DNA of 39,526 nt from Micrococcaceae bacterium (lineage in GTDB: Bacteria > Actinomycetota > Actinomycetes > Actinomycetales > Micrococcaceae). The notes beneath the pieces were generated by a model, which saw nothing but the letters and a program-made list of their open reading frames with translations, did not search any database and was not told the origin of the DNA. Below are positions 18,062-25,711 of this stretch, one piece after another. Location: the NCBI GenBank assembly GCA_013393415.1, contig JABXHI010000015.1, positions 1 through 39,526 of the forward strand, read 5' to 3'. Position numbers and translations under genes: made by a program. Each line of letters opens with the position of its first letter. The first letter of the stretch is position 1.

Positions 18062-18078
18062 CACTACCTCGAGAGGCC
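18047..18078. terminator. Bidirectional terminator between the FGE and BCCT genes
   Basis: The outer stem GGCCTCTC (18047-18054) pairs with GAGAGGCC (18071-18078). After one mismatch, the inner stem AGGTA/TACCT closes a 4-nt GCAC loop. It overlaps the FGE stop codon and lies just before the BCCT stop. Confidence 0.75.
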
Positions 18079-18098
18079 GAAACTGGCGGCATCACCGA

Positions 18099-20063
18099 CT
18101 ACTGCGTGCGGTCGGTGTCCTCCTTGGACGGTTCGGGCTGGATTTCGATGGTCCCGGTCTCGGGATCCCACCCGTCTTCCCATGTACCGGTGGCAAAGTC
18201 ATAGCCGACCGGGTCGCCCTCCTCGTCAGTGCGCTGATACCACCCGGTATAGTCTTCGTGCTCGGAATCTGTGCCGCCGCTGGCGCCTTCACCGGGTGCG
18301 GTGGGCACGACGTCGAGCGCGAAGTTATCTCCGTACTTGTCCACGCCTTCAAGCACAGCTTGTTCGATGGCGTTGTCGGCGTAGCGATGACGTAACGCAT
18401 ACGGGTCGGTGCGCAGTTCTTTGATCCACGCCACGATAATCAGCAGCATGACGATGGCAAACGGCACCGCGGTAATAATCACCAGCGATTGAAGCCCCTC
18501 GAGGGCGGTCTCGTCACCAAGTAGCAGCATCACCATGGCGATACCGCCCATGACCAATCCCCAGAAGACGACAATGAGTTTTGGTGGATCTTGACGTCCG
18601 CGGGTGGTGAGAATCCCCATCACGACGGATGCTGAGTCCGCAGCGGTAATGAAGAAGATCGCCAGCACCACCATGATGACCAGTGGCAACCATTCGGAGT
18701 ATGGCAGGTTGTCGACCATTGTGAACAGCACCTCGGGTGCCGCCATGTCATCGTGGAAGCCGGGTTTTCCTTCGCGATACATCCAGATAGAGGTCGCCCC
18801 CATGACGCCATAGGCGACAATCAGCAGCGATGACGGAATAAGAATAACGCCGAGGATGAATTGGCGGATCGTACGACCGCGGGAAATGCGGGCAATGAAA
18901 ATGCCAACGAACGGCGACCAAGAAATCCACCAAGCCCAGTAATACACGGTCCAGGCGGATTGGAAGTCAATGGTCTCTTGTCCCCACGCCGCAGAGCGCG
19001 CCATCATGTCGAACAGCGAGCCGACGTATTCCGTGGCGGCTGACGGCAGCAGGTTCAGCAAGAAGAGTGTGGGGCCGAGGAAGAAGACGAGCCCCACGAT
19101 ACCGATGGTAAACACAATGTTGGTGTTGGACAGGTAGCGAATGCCACGAGAAACACCCGAGACCGCCGAGAGCACAAACCCAACCATCAACACGGCGATA
19201 ATAATCGCCAACACGACGTTGGTAATCTCTGAGACCCCGGCGACAATGGTGACGCCTTCACCGATCTGGAGTGCGGCGATGCCGAGGGCTGCGGCAGTGC
19301 CGAACAAGGTGGCGATAATCGCGAAGATATCGACGAGTCGTCCCGCAAAACCGTCGGTTTGGCGAGCACCAAAGAGCCGACGGAAGATAGACGACATCAA
19401 TAAGCTGCGGCCGCGACGATAGGCAACATAGGCGACAGCACCGCCCACGAGCGCATACATGGCCCAGGCGTGGATGCCCCAGTGGAAGTATGTTTGTGCC
19501 AGGGCGAACTGCATCGCCTCGGTGGATTCAGGGGCATTGGTCAGTGGTGGCGGACTGATGAAGTAGGTCAGGGGCTCGGCTGGACCCCAGAACATCACCC
19601 CGATGCCCAAGCCTGCCGCAAAGAGCATCGCGACCCAAGAAAAGGTTGAGAATTCTGGTTTGTCGCCGTCTTTGCCCAGAGGGATTCTGCCGTAGCGAGT
19701 AAACGCCAGCGCGAGCAGACTAAACAAGACAATGGTCGCGACCGCGCTGAACAGCCAGCTGAGATTGCTCGTCACCCAACTATAGGCCGCGTTGGCGACC
19801 ACGCTGACATTTTCTGTGCTGACCAACCCCCAGATCACGAAGGCAACCGTCAATATACCGGCAACCGAGAACACGATCTTGTCGACGCTGTACTTGCGAC
19901 GTTGCTCATCCAAGCTGATCCCCGGCACCAGCGCCGGGTGAATGTTATGTGGATAGTTCGGCCGAGAGTAGTCCCAGGAGCCAACGGACTTCCCCGCTTG
20001 CCGCCCAACTCGTTTGGCGTCCTCTTTAATACTGTCGTCTTCTGATGGCGGTCTTTCGGCCAC
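18099..20063 (-). CDS. BCCT-family transporter (choline/betaine/carnitine type)
   Basis: Secondary transporter of 654 residues with about 12 TM segments, importing quaternary ammonium compounds. The family signature is in AWTVYYWAWWISWSPFVG, followed by IARISRGRTIRQF. The unwound TM3 region reads AAGLGIGVMFWG; the GLGIG core is of the kind found in sodium-coupled betaine and choline carriers. An N-terminal hydrophilic region of about 65 residues and a very acidic C-terminal tail of about 115 residues flank the core. GTG 20063 is fixed by GGAGGTG 8 nt upstream. Its position beside choline sulfatase suggests choline, betaine or choline-sulfate uptake, but the substrate is inferred. Confidence 0.92.
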   Translation of the reverse strand: MAERPPSEDDSIKEDAKRVGRQAGKSVGSWDYSRPNYPHNIHPALVPGISLDEQRRKYSVDKIVFSVAGILTVAFVIWGLVSTENVSVVANAAYSWVTSNLSWLFSAVATIVLFSLLALAFTRYGRIPLGKDGDKPEFSTFSWVAMLFAAGLGIGVMFWGPAEPLTYFISPPPLTNAPESTEAMQFALAQTYFHWGIHAWAMYALVGGAVAYVAYRRGRSLLMSSIFRRLFGARQTDGFAGRLVDIFAIIATLFGTAAALGIAALQIGEGVTIVAGVSEITNVVLAIIIAVLMVGFVLSAVSGVSRGIRYLSNTNIVFTIGIVGLVFFLGPTLFLLNLLPSAATEYVGSLFDMMARSAAWGQETIDFQSAWTVYYWAWWISWSPFVGIFIARISRGRTIRQFILGVILIPSSLLIVAYGVMGATSIWMYREGKPGFHDDMAAPEVLFTMVDNLPYSEWLPLVIMVVLAIFFITAADSASVVMGILTTRGRQDPPKLIVVFWGLVMGGIAMVMLLLGDETALEGLQSLVIITAVPFAIVMLLIIVAWIKELRTDPYALRHRYADNAIEQAVLEGVDKYGDNFALDVVPTAPGEGASGGTDSEHEDYTGWYQRTDEEGDPVGYDFATGTWEDGWDPETGTIEIQPEPSKEDTDRTQ

Positions 20064-20206
20064 GAACTAGCACCTCCAGCATGCTGCTTCGACTTTTCTG
20101 TTTTATGAACGCATCTACACTATCGCCCATTGTGGCCGATGGCGAACGAGAACAGGCACTGAAGAGTTCGGGAGGCGGACACGAGTCGACGAAACTCAGG
20201 CAAGGG

Positions 20207-20215
20207 TTATCCACA
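20207..20215 (+). promoter_or_regulatory. Perfect DnaA-box 9-mer
   Basis: TTATCCACA in the intergenic region upstream of the BCCT gene; the second perfect copy in the window. No cluster of boxes or AT-rich unwinding element is seen beside it. Confidence 0.3.
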
Positions 20216-20294
20216 GTTGCGCAGATTTGCCTACGCCGCGGTCGCGTCCTCGGGCAGCATGGAGGAACACCAACACGAAAGGACGGTATGTCTC

Positions 20295-20462
20295 ATGACT
20301 TCACCAACACCACGATCCTCAGCGAACCAACATCACGAGTTTGAATTCCCACTGACGGACGGCGAACTCGACCTGGATCAAATATCTACCCAGGATCTGA
20401 CACGCTTGGTCTCGATTTTTCTTAGGGTCCTTGCTGACCGTCACACAGCAGACAGACAGTAG
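20295..20462 (+). CDS. Small acidic hypothetical protein (55 residues)
   Basis: A short frame beginning MTSPTPRSSANQ and containing an acidic middle (DGELDLDQ) and a short amphipathic helix (LTRLVSIFLRVLADR). AAAGGA at 20278-20283 lies 11 nt before ATG 20295, rather far. ATG 20288 in another frame is better spaced but opens only an 18-codon frame. It lies alone between the divergent BCCT gene and the convergent ALDH-like gene. I do not recognise it. It may be a real small protein or a chance ORF. Confidence 0.35.
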   Translation: MTSPTPRSSANQHHEFEFPLTDGELDLDQISTQDLTRLVSIFLRVLADRHTADRQ

Positions 20463-20472
20463 CCAGGAAGAG

Positions 20473-21894
20473 TTATTTCAATTTGTCGATGAAGCGGGTG
20501 CCCAGTTTGGGGTCGGGCGGATAGGCGGCTTCGAGCGTATCGAAGCGCGTCGGCTTATACAGGTGGGTGCGGTATTGCGAGAAGAGTCGGAAACTCTCAT
20601 ACCCGCCCCACGAGCCGAATCCTGCGTCGCCGGTGGCGGTACGGGGTAGCGCCGGCAGGGATGTTTGTATCGCGGTCGCGTTCATGACGGCCGCGCCAGC
20701 ATTGATGCGATGCATAAAATCCCGCCGAATCCGACGTCGTTCTGAAAACAGGTAGGCGGCCGGGGCGTTCGGCATGGAGTTGGCGAATTCCAGGGCTTCG
20801 TCATAGGTATCCACGACGAGTATCGGCAGGATGGGACCCAGCACTTGTTCCCGCATGATCGCGGAGTTGGGGTGCACATCGGCAAGGATAGTTGGGGCCA
20901 GGTATGCCGATTCGATGTTGTATTTGCCGCCGTGGACCAGACGGGCCGGGGTCGCACCAACCGCACCTTTGACGGTGGCTTGAATGAGTTCGACGAGGTG
21001 CTCGGTATGTTCGGGCGTTATGATCCGTCCGAACTGTTGTGCCTCACCGGGATTGGAGCCATAGAATTCTTCGACCGCATCGATGATGGCGTCTTGGACT
21101 TTTGCTGCGACGTCGTGACCCACCGCGACCAGGTAGTCGGGGCTGACAATGTTTTGGCCCGCATTCGAGAATTTCCCGTAGGCAATGCGCCGTCCAATGG
21201 TTTTCCAGTCGTGACCGTCCGCAACGATCAGCGGCGATTTTCCTCCCAGTTGCAAGGTCACGGGGGTCAGTTGCTGCGCGGCGAGTTGATAGACGCGGCG
21301 ACCGGTCGATTCGGACCCGGTGTAGAACAGATGGTCGAGCTCTTGGCTGGCCAACTCTTCGAGGGCACCGACTCCACCGGTGACCGTGACGATGGAGCGC
21401 GGATTGAGATACTCGGGCAGGATGGTACCCAACAGTTGAGCGGTTTTTGGGGACCGCATGGACGGCTTGAGCACCACGCAGTTGCCGGCGGCCACCGCGC
21501 CAACCAGTGGCGCCAACAGTGTGTAGAACGGGTGCGTCCAGTGACCTACAATTCCCACGGTACCAAGCGGCCGCGCTTTCACCATGGCTTTCCCGGGACG
21601 CAACGCATAGGGAATCGACCGCCTGTCGGGTTCCATCCAGTCGGTCAAATGCAGCATCGCATAGGAGATTTCGTCTTTGACCGGGACGAATTCGGTTTGA
21701 TCGGTTTGGGCAGCCGATTTGCCGATGTCTTGCCACAGCGCGTCCTGAATATCTGTGGCATAGTCTTCGAAGAGTTCGCGCAGACCGCGCAGTTGGTCCA
21801 TGCGGAAGGCACGCGAATGGGTCGCCCGGGTGGCGGCGAATGTTCGCAGCTGCGTGATCCGGGCGGTCAACGACTCTTGGGCGCCAGTGGTCAT
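20473..21894 (-). CDS. Aldehyde-dehydrogenase-fold protein lacking catalytic residues (probable pseudoenzyme)
   Basis: Full-length class-3-type ALDH sequence of 473 residues with a normal Rossmann and catalytic-domain outline (AAGNCVVLKPS, YTGSESTGRR, LGGKSPLIV, GPILPILVV). The catalytic positions are changed: the oxyanion Asn of WNYP is Thr120 (GHWTHPF), the general-base Glu of LELGGK is Gln215 (LQLGGK), and the nucleophile Cys of NAGQTC is Ile249 (NAGQNIVSPD). The Glu of ExFGP is also Gln350 (EQVLGP). The offsets from rat class 3 numbering (114, 209, 243) are a constant 6, so the alignment is sound. It cannot act as a normal dehydrogenase. ATG 21894 follows TACGGT by 7 nt; GTG 21903 is an alternative. 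Confidence 0.88.
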   Translation of the reverse strand: MTTGAQESLTARITQLRTFAATRATHSRAFRMDQLRGLRELFEDYATDIQDALWQDIGKSAAQTDQTEFVPVKDEISYAMLHLTDWMEPDRRSIPYALRPGKAMVKARPLGTVGIVGHWTHPFYTLLAPLVGAVAAGNCVVLKPSMRSPKTAQLLGTILPEYLNPRSIVTVTGGVGALEELASQELDHLFYTGSESTGRRVYQLAAQQLTPVTLQLGGKSPLIVADGHDWKTIGRRIAYGKFSNAGQNIVSPDYLVAVGHDVAAKVQDAIIDAVEEFYGSNPGEAQQFGRIITPEHTEHLVELIQATVKGAVGATPARLVHGGKYNIESAYLAPTILADVHPNSAIMREQVLGPILPILVVDTYDEALEFANSMPNAPAAYLFSERRRIRRDFMHRINAGAAVMNATAIQTSLPALPRTATGDAGFGSWGGYESFRLFSQYRTHLYKPTRFDTLEAAYPPDPKLGTRFIDKLK

Positions 21895-21901
21895 AGATTC
21901 C

Positions 21902-21907
21902 ACCGTA
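21902..21907 (-). promoter_or_regulatory. Putative -10 element of a leaderless promoter for the ALDH-like gene
   Basis: TACGGT on the minus strand with a 7-nt gap to ATG 21894. Confidence 0.4.
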
Positions 21908-21954
21908 CGTCACTTCGCAGCGCCACTTGTGAAGCCACCCTGAACCATGTCAGC

Positions 21955-21960
21955 TAGACT
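21955..21960 (+). promoter_or_regulatory. Putative -10 element of a leaderless promoter for the LCP-like gene
   Basis: TAGACT with a 6-nt gap (TTTGCC) to ATG 21967. Confidence 0.45.
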
Positions 21961-21966
21961 TTTGCC

Positions 21967-22707
21967 ATGGCTGCTGCGTCGCGACGGAAAACGGTTTGGG
22001 TTTGGGTAATTGTCCTGGCACTGTTTGCCGGTGCCGCGTGGGTAGCGTACTCCACAATTCGGTCCACTCTGCAGCCGTTAGCCGTGATCGACGATCCGTT
22101 CCCCGAAGAAAAGCACCGGCCCGAAGCATCTGATGAGCACCGCAGCGCGGTCAACTTTTTGGTCTTTGGTGAGGCTGCCGATAGCGTACACACGTTGTCG
22201 GTTTTTCATCTTGCCGACGGACGGCGTCGCATCGATGTGGTCAACTTCCCCACCCAGAGCGCTCATGTGTCAAATATTGATGACGCTGCAGCAACCGTCG
22301 CCGAGGTCGAAGACCTCACGGGGGCACGCATGGAGCATGTCATGCTGTGGGATCTGGAATTTATGGCTGAGCTGGAAGACGCGCAAGTCACCGCAGAAGA
22401 ACTGTTGGCGAATCCCGAAGCACTGCAAGCACAAGACGTCTGGTCTTCAGTGTTACAGGAGGCCCTGGATACCCGAGATCCAGGCAGATTGAACTCCATG
22501 GCCAGCGCCCTGACACCGTATGTTGCAGCTGATCAAGACCTCGATACCGGCCGGATCACCGAATTGGCGAAATCCTTGCGGCATGTACCGGCTGAAAACA
22601 TTGCTTCGTGCACGTTGCCCGAGGAGCTCTCGGGTACGCAGCAGGCGGATCTGGTCGAGTATTTTGCCACCGGAGAGCCCACGCGATGTGCTGAGTTATT
22701 CGGCTAG
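21967..22707 (+). CDS. Membrane-anchored degenerate LCP (LytR-CpsA-Psr)-like protein
   Basis: A 246-residue protein with one N-terminal TM (about 9-28) and an extracytoplasmic domain. The order of elements follows LCP phosphotransferases: VNFLVFGE for the NxLLxGSD strand, DVVNFPTQS for SIPRD, VEDLTGARMEHVMLWD for VExLTGxxIDHY, and a C-terminal LTPYVAADQDLDTGRITELAKSLR region. The acidic and Arg residues of the LCP phosphate site (SDT and IPRD regions) are missing, so cell-wall polymer ligase activity is unlikely. The assignment is by eye. The start ATG 21967 follows TAGACT by 6 nt. It is divergent from the ALDH-like gene, and its stop overlaps the convergent HAD stop. Confidence 0.75.
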   Translation: MAAASRRKTVWVWVIVLALFAGAAWVAYSTIRSTLQPLAVIDDPFPEEKHRPEASDEHRSAVNFLVFGEAADSVHTLSVFHLADGRRRIDVVNFPTQSAHVSNIDDAAATVAEVEDLTGARMEHVMLWDLEFMAELEDAQVTAEELLANPEALQAQDVWSSVLQEALDTRDPGRLNSMASALTPYVAADQDLDTGRITELAKSLRHVPAENIASCTLPEELSGTQQADLVEYFATGEPTRCAELFG

Positions 22708-23657
22708 CTGGGCAGCGTCAGCAGGTGTTCGATCATTTCGGCCACCCCGTCGTCATCGCATGCCGGCGCGACCACATCAGCTTGGTCAAATAAGTCGGGG
22801 TGTCCAGAGTTCACCGCATATGAGCTACCGGCCCAGCGCAACATTTGCTCGTCATTACGTTGATCCCCGAAGGCGACCACATCATTGGCATGGATGCCCA
22901 GACTTGCCGCGTAATCGGCCAAGGTCGCGGCCTTGTGCACGTCGCCGCGCGAAATTTCGAGCAGGGCCATGCCGGGTGCCGAGTGGGTGACTTGAACCCG
23001 ATTGCCAAAATGAGAGCGAACGGTGCGCAACAGGTCGTCCGGGTCATGCCCGATGACCTTGATCATCAGCTTCACCACGTCCGGGTGGTCAGCAAGGTGG
23101 TCGGTAATCGCCTCGGCACGGACCCGGCGGGCAGAACGTACCGCGACCGATTCGACGGGTTCATCGGTTGCCGAAGCGATGAGCTCCCCGTACCGGTCCC
23201 GCATGCGAGTACGCTCCGGAATAAATTCTGGCTCAGTGATGAGCCCGGTCAGTGTTTCCGCGGCGAAAATTGCACCGGTGTAGAGGCTGCGCAGTTCGTG
23301 AGTCACCTCCGCGACGAGGTGCCGGTCCATCGGGTGGGCCTCGAGCACGGTATCGGTGTTCATATCGTAAATAATTGCACCATTGGAGACGATTGCCGGG
23401 CCCATCGGTCCCAGCACAGGCGCCAGGGCGCTCATCCAGCGCATCGGCCGACCGGTTACAAAGGCGATGCCGATGCCATCATCGTGTGCGGCGGTCAGTG
23501 CTGCCAGCGTGCGGGGTGAAACATAGCCGGTGTGAGTTTCGGTGTACGGGATGATGGTCCCGTCCAAATCGGTGGCAATCAGTTGTGGCTTGGCCAGCGG
23601 GTGGCCAGTGGCGTCCCGCTCCACTTCGGCACCGTGTGGTGCCAAACGCTCAGGCAT
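22704..23657 (-). CDS. HAD-superfamily hydrolase, Cof type
   Basis: Cytosolic phosphatase of 317 residues. Motif I is ATDLDGTIIP at about 28-37, motif II is FVTGRP, and motif IV is FGDQRNDEQML near 261-271, with a C2 cap between them; the set fits the Cof/YidA group. The N-terminal 25 residues are an extra leader with no recognisable signal. ATG 23657 has GGAAAGGA about 8 nt upstream. It differs clearly from the first HAD gene at 8872-9663, so this is not a recent duplication. Its stop shares CTAG with the stop of the convergent LCP-like gene. The substrate is unknown. Confidence 0.88.
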   Translation of the reverse strand: MPERLAPHGAEVERDATGHPLAKPQLIATDLDGTIIPYTETHTGYVSPRTLAALTAAHDDGIGIAFVTGRPMRWMSALAPVLGPMGPAIVSNGAIIYDMNTDTVLEAHPMDRHLVAEVTHELRSLYTGAIFAAETLTGLITEPEFIPERTRMRDRYGELIASATDEPVESVAVRSARRVRAEAITDHLADHPDVVKLMIKVIGHDPDDLLRTVRSHFGNRVQVTHSAPGMALLEISRGDVHKAATLADYAASLGIHANDVVAFGDQRNDEQMLRWAGSSYAVNSGHPDLFDQADVVAPACDDDGVAEMIEHLLTLPS

Positions 23658-23894
23658 GCAGTAAGTCCTTTCCTTACCAAGAGATCGTATCGCGATTTGA
23701 TCTAGGGAGCGTCATCCGTTGGCAAAGTCTTGCTCGCAACGAAGACCGTCTTCGAAACGACGCATGAGCAGCCCGGTCGCGTCGGCTAGGACTACACCCG
23801 GTATCTGAGTGAAGGTACGACAGAATCTGCAAAACATAAAACATGTTTCCTGCATTGCAGAAAACAGACTGAGCTCGAGACAGCGACTACCTGG

Positions 23895-24557
23895 CTATCG
23901 AGAAGACCGCGGGCGACGGCCCTTCGTCACGCCAATGAAGTCTTGGACGAGGTCCGAGTCGGCAGCTTTCCGCCAGGCCAATCCAACTTCCCAACCGGGA
24001 TGGATGTCAGTTGGGAGCACGATGAGGTCTTTTTGTCCGAACATGCGTGCCACCGACGCTGGCAGCAGGCTGTAGCCCGAACCCGTCGCGGCCAATTGAA
24101 TGGCCATGCGCTCGCCCGCACCGACTTGCTCAGGCGCATCGAGTGGATCCGTCACCGGCTCGGGGACGTAGTCTTCCGGATTCCAAAAGGTCTCGTCTTC
24201 AAGATCTGCAGCAGAGACGTCGCCATCTTCCTCGGTCCAAGCAGCCAATAGGTGGTCTTTGGAAACCATGATGACCGGCGCTTCGTCGTAGAGGCGAACC
24301 AGGTGCAGTTTGTCTGGATCCAGACCGTGGGCATGCATGAGTTGCTGCCACGATTGATCGGCACGCCAGCGCACATACCCCAACTGCGGTAGATACCGCG
24401 GCGGGTCGTGCGGTTGAAGAAATAACGTTTGGGACTGTTCATCCTGGGTCACCAGCTGCACATTCGAACCCCGTGCGGAATAGCGATGAATCCATTTGGA
24501 CGGGGTCGCACCGGGAATCGTGGATAAAAATAATGTCTCGACGGGCTGGTCACTCAT
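23895..24557 (-). CDS. LysR-type substrate-binding domain protein without HTH
   Basis: A 220-residue protein resembling the effector-binding half of LysR regulators. It begins ETLFLSTIPGATPSKWIHRY, where full LysR proteins have their post-linker strand, and later has LVRLYDEAPVIMVSKDHLLA, ERMAIQLAATGSGYSLLP and a C-terminal DFIGVTKGRR. No winged-helix DNA-binding domain precedes it: upstream of the start is intergenic DNA. Such stand-alone domains are common in Actinobacteria and their role is unknown; ligand sensing or protein interaction is possible. The start is ATG 24557 with GAGG close by; TAAAGT lies 8 nt upstream. Confidence 0.8.
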   Translation of the reverse strand: MSDQPVETLFLSTIPGATPSKWIHRYSARGSNVQLVTQDEQSQTLFLQPHDPPRYLPQLGYVRWRADQSWQQLMHAHGLDPDKLHLVRLYDEAPVIMVSKDHLLAAWTEEDGDVSAADLEDETFWNPEDYVPEPVTDPLDAPEQVGAGERMAIQLAATGSGYSLLPASVARMFGQKDLIVLPTDIHPGWEVGLAWRKAADSDLVQDFIGVTKGRRPRSSR

Positions 24558-24709
24558 AGTCCTCTACTTTATGCCGATACCGCATAATCGCAGCCATGAA
24601 TTAACTTGGAGGGTTCAGAATCTCCCACACAGTCGGCTAAGCATATCTCCATCGACTCACGATCACCACATCAAGCACTAAAAGTAACATACCCAGGTTA
24701 TTCACAGAA

Positions 24710-24715
24710 TATACT
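24710..24715 (+). promoter_or_regulatory. Putative -10 element upstream of the lipoprotein gene
   Basis: TATACT lies 5 nt before ATG 24721. If used, the mRNA would begin near that ATG, whose frame is not the lipoprotein frame. The surrounding DNA is AT-rich. Confidence 0.35.
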
Positions 24716-24734
24716 CAGCTATGAGTAGGCTCCT

Positions 24735-25586
24735 ATTGAAAATAATCTTAGCGTCTTCCGGAAGATTAATGCGACACTCACATTATTATTAGCCTCAGCC
24801 GCCGTACTTACTCTCGGCCTGACAGCATGTGGGGATTCCCCCATGGCATCCCCTGCCTCTGAGGCCCCACCTGAAACTACCTCGGCCGCTGCCCCCGAAC
24901 CCACAGAAGATCCTGATCTACCTTCGAATGACGACATTGAGATGTTCATATCGGCGATAGCATCCAGCAGCACCTCAGAACTAGAGGCCGCAACGGACCT
25001 CGTGCAGGCTGACTCCCCCGCAGCTAATTACCTCACATACTATTCACATAACGTCAACGCTCAGATCGATGCTGGTCTTTCTGGCCTAAACGAACCGGCA
25101 GATGTAGAAGAGTCAGACAACGGCTTTCAAACGTGCATCACTGAAGCGGGCGAAAAACACTGTACCTCGTATAGTGATTTTGAAGGCAAAGAAGGACTAA
25201 TTACTGACTTTCAGGTCCAACAGCGTGATTTAGCTGATCGACTCGCGGTGGGCTCTGGGGAAACTATTTCTGGCCCAGACGGGTCTGAAATCGAGTTTGT
25301 TGCTGCCTACATGAACGCCCAGGACACGCACCTGCTACTTGCATTTAATGTCCGAAGCGGAAGCACTGAAACGAACCTTTCCACTAGTAGTTATCGCGGT
25401 GAAGACGGACGACAATCACAAGCCGAAGATTTCTACGGCTCTTGGGAACTCGCACCGGACTCGATGAGCTCGTACGTCGCAATGTTCCCGGACGCCTCAC
25501 TGGGTGGCGAAGCGCATTTGGACATCTGGACCGAAACCAACGCTCCGCCGACCACTCTGACCATGCCTACGAGCGACTCCGAGTAA
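24735..25586 (+). CDS. Secreted lipoprotein of unknown function; start codon unclear
   Basis: The frame carries a complete lipoprotein signal: RK near the N-terminus, a hydrophobic core TLLLASAAVLTLGL, and lipobox LTAC followed by GDSP. A Pro/Glu/Thr-rich linker and a domain of about 200 residues with a possible Cys pair (TCITEAGEKHC) follow; I recognise no family. The first in-frame ATG, 24843, lies after the lipobox Cys, so it would lose the signal. Upstream to the in-frame TAG at 24726 there is no ATG, GTG or TTG, only ATT at 24735 (used here provisionally). ATG 24721, just after TATACT, is in another frame and would reach this frame only through a one-base change. Base and codon use (many TTA, CTA, TCA) is more AT-rich than the neighbours. 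Confidence 0.6.
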   Translation: MENNLSVFRKINATLTLLLASAAVLTLGLTACGDSPMASPASEAPPETTSAAAPEPTEDPDLPSNDDIEMFISAIASSSTSELEAATDLVQADSPAANYLTYYSHNVNAQIDAGLSGLNEPADVEESDNGFQTCITEAGEKHCTSYSDFEGKEGLITDFQVQQRDLADRLAVGSGETISGPDGSEIEFVAAYMNAQDTHLLLAFNVRSGSTETNLSTSSYRGEDGRQSQAEDFYGSWELAPDSMSSYVAMFPDASLGGEAHLDIWTETNAPPTTLTMPTSDSE

Positions 25587-25643
25587 ACTCCTGCGACATT
25601 AGCACGGGACGAAAACCGCAGTACAACGAGTCAATTAAAGACT

Positions 25644-25680
25644 GCCGCCCGGCGAATCCGTGAATGGATTGCCGGGCGGC
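25644..25680. terminator. Bidirectional hairpin between the lipoprotein and YceI genes
   Basis: GCCGCCCGGC (25644-25653) pairs with GCCGGGCGGC (25671-25680). The stem continues with AATCC/GGATT after a bulged G and closes a loop of about 6 nt. Strong and placed between convergent genes; no T-tract. Confidence 0.75.
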
Positions 25681-25711
25681 GTCAAAGTCTCAGAGACTCA
25701 CGAGCTCAGGC

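Noticed and set aside
15583-21903. ALDH-like gene as betaine-aldehyde dehydrogenase of the choline module
   Set aside because: It is of class 3 type and lacks the catalytic Cys, Glu and Asn, so it cannot oxidise betaine aldehyde in the usual way.
20845-21957. Long plus-strand open frame (370 codons) antisense to the ALDH-like gene
   Set aside because: Composition is that of a shadow frame; no domain is visible and the ALDH fold on the other strand is unambiguous.
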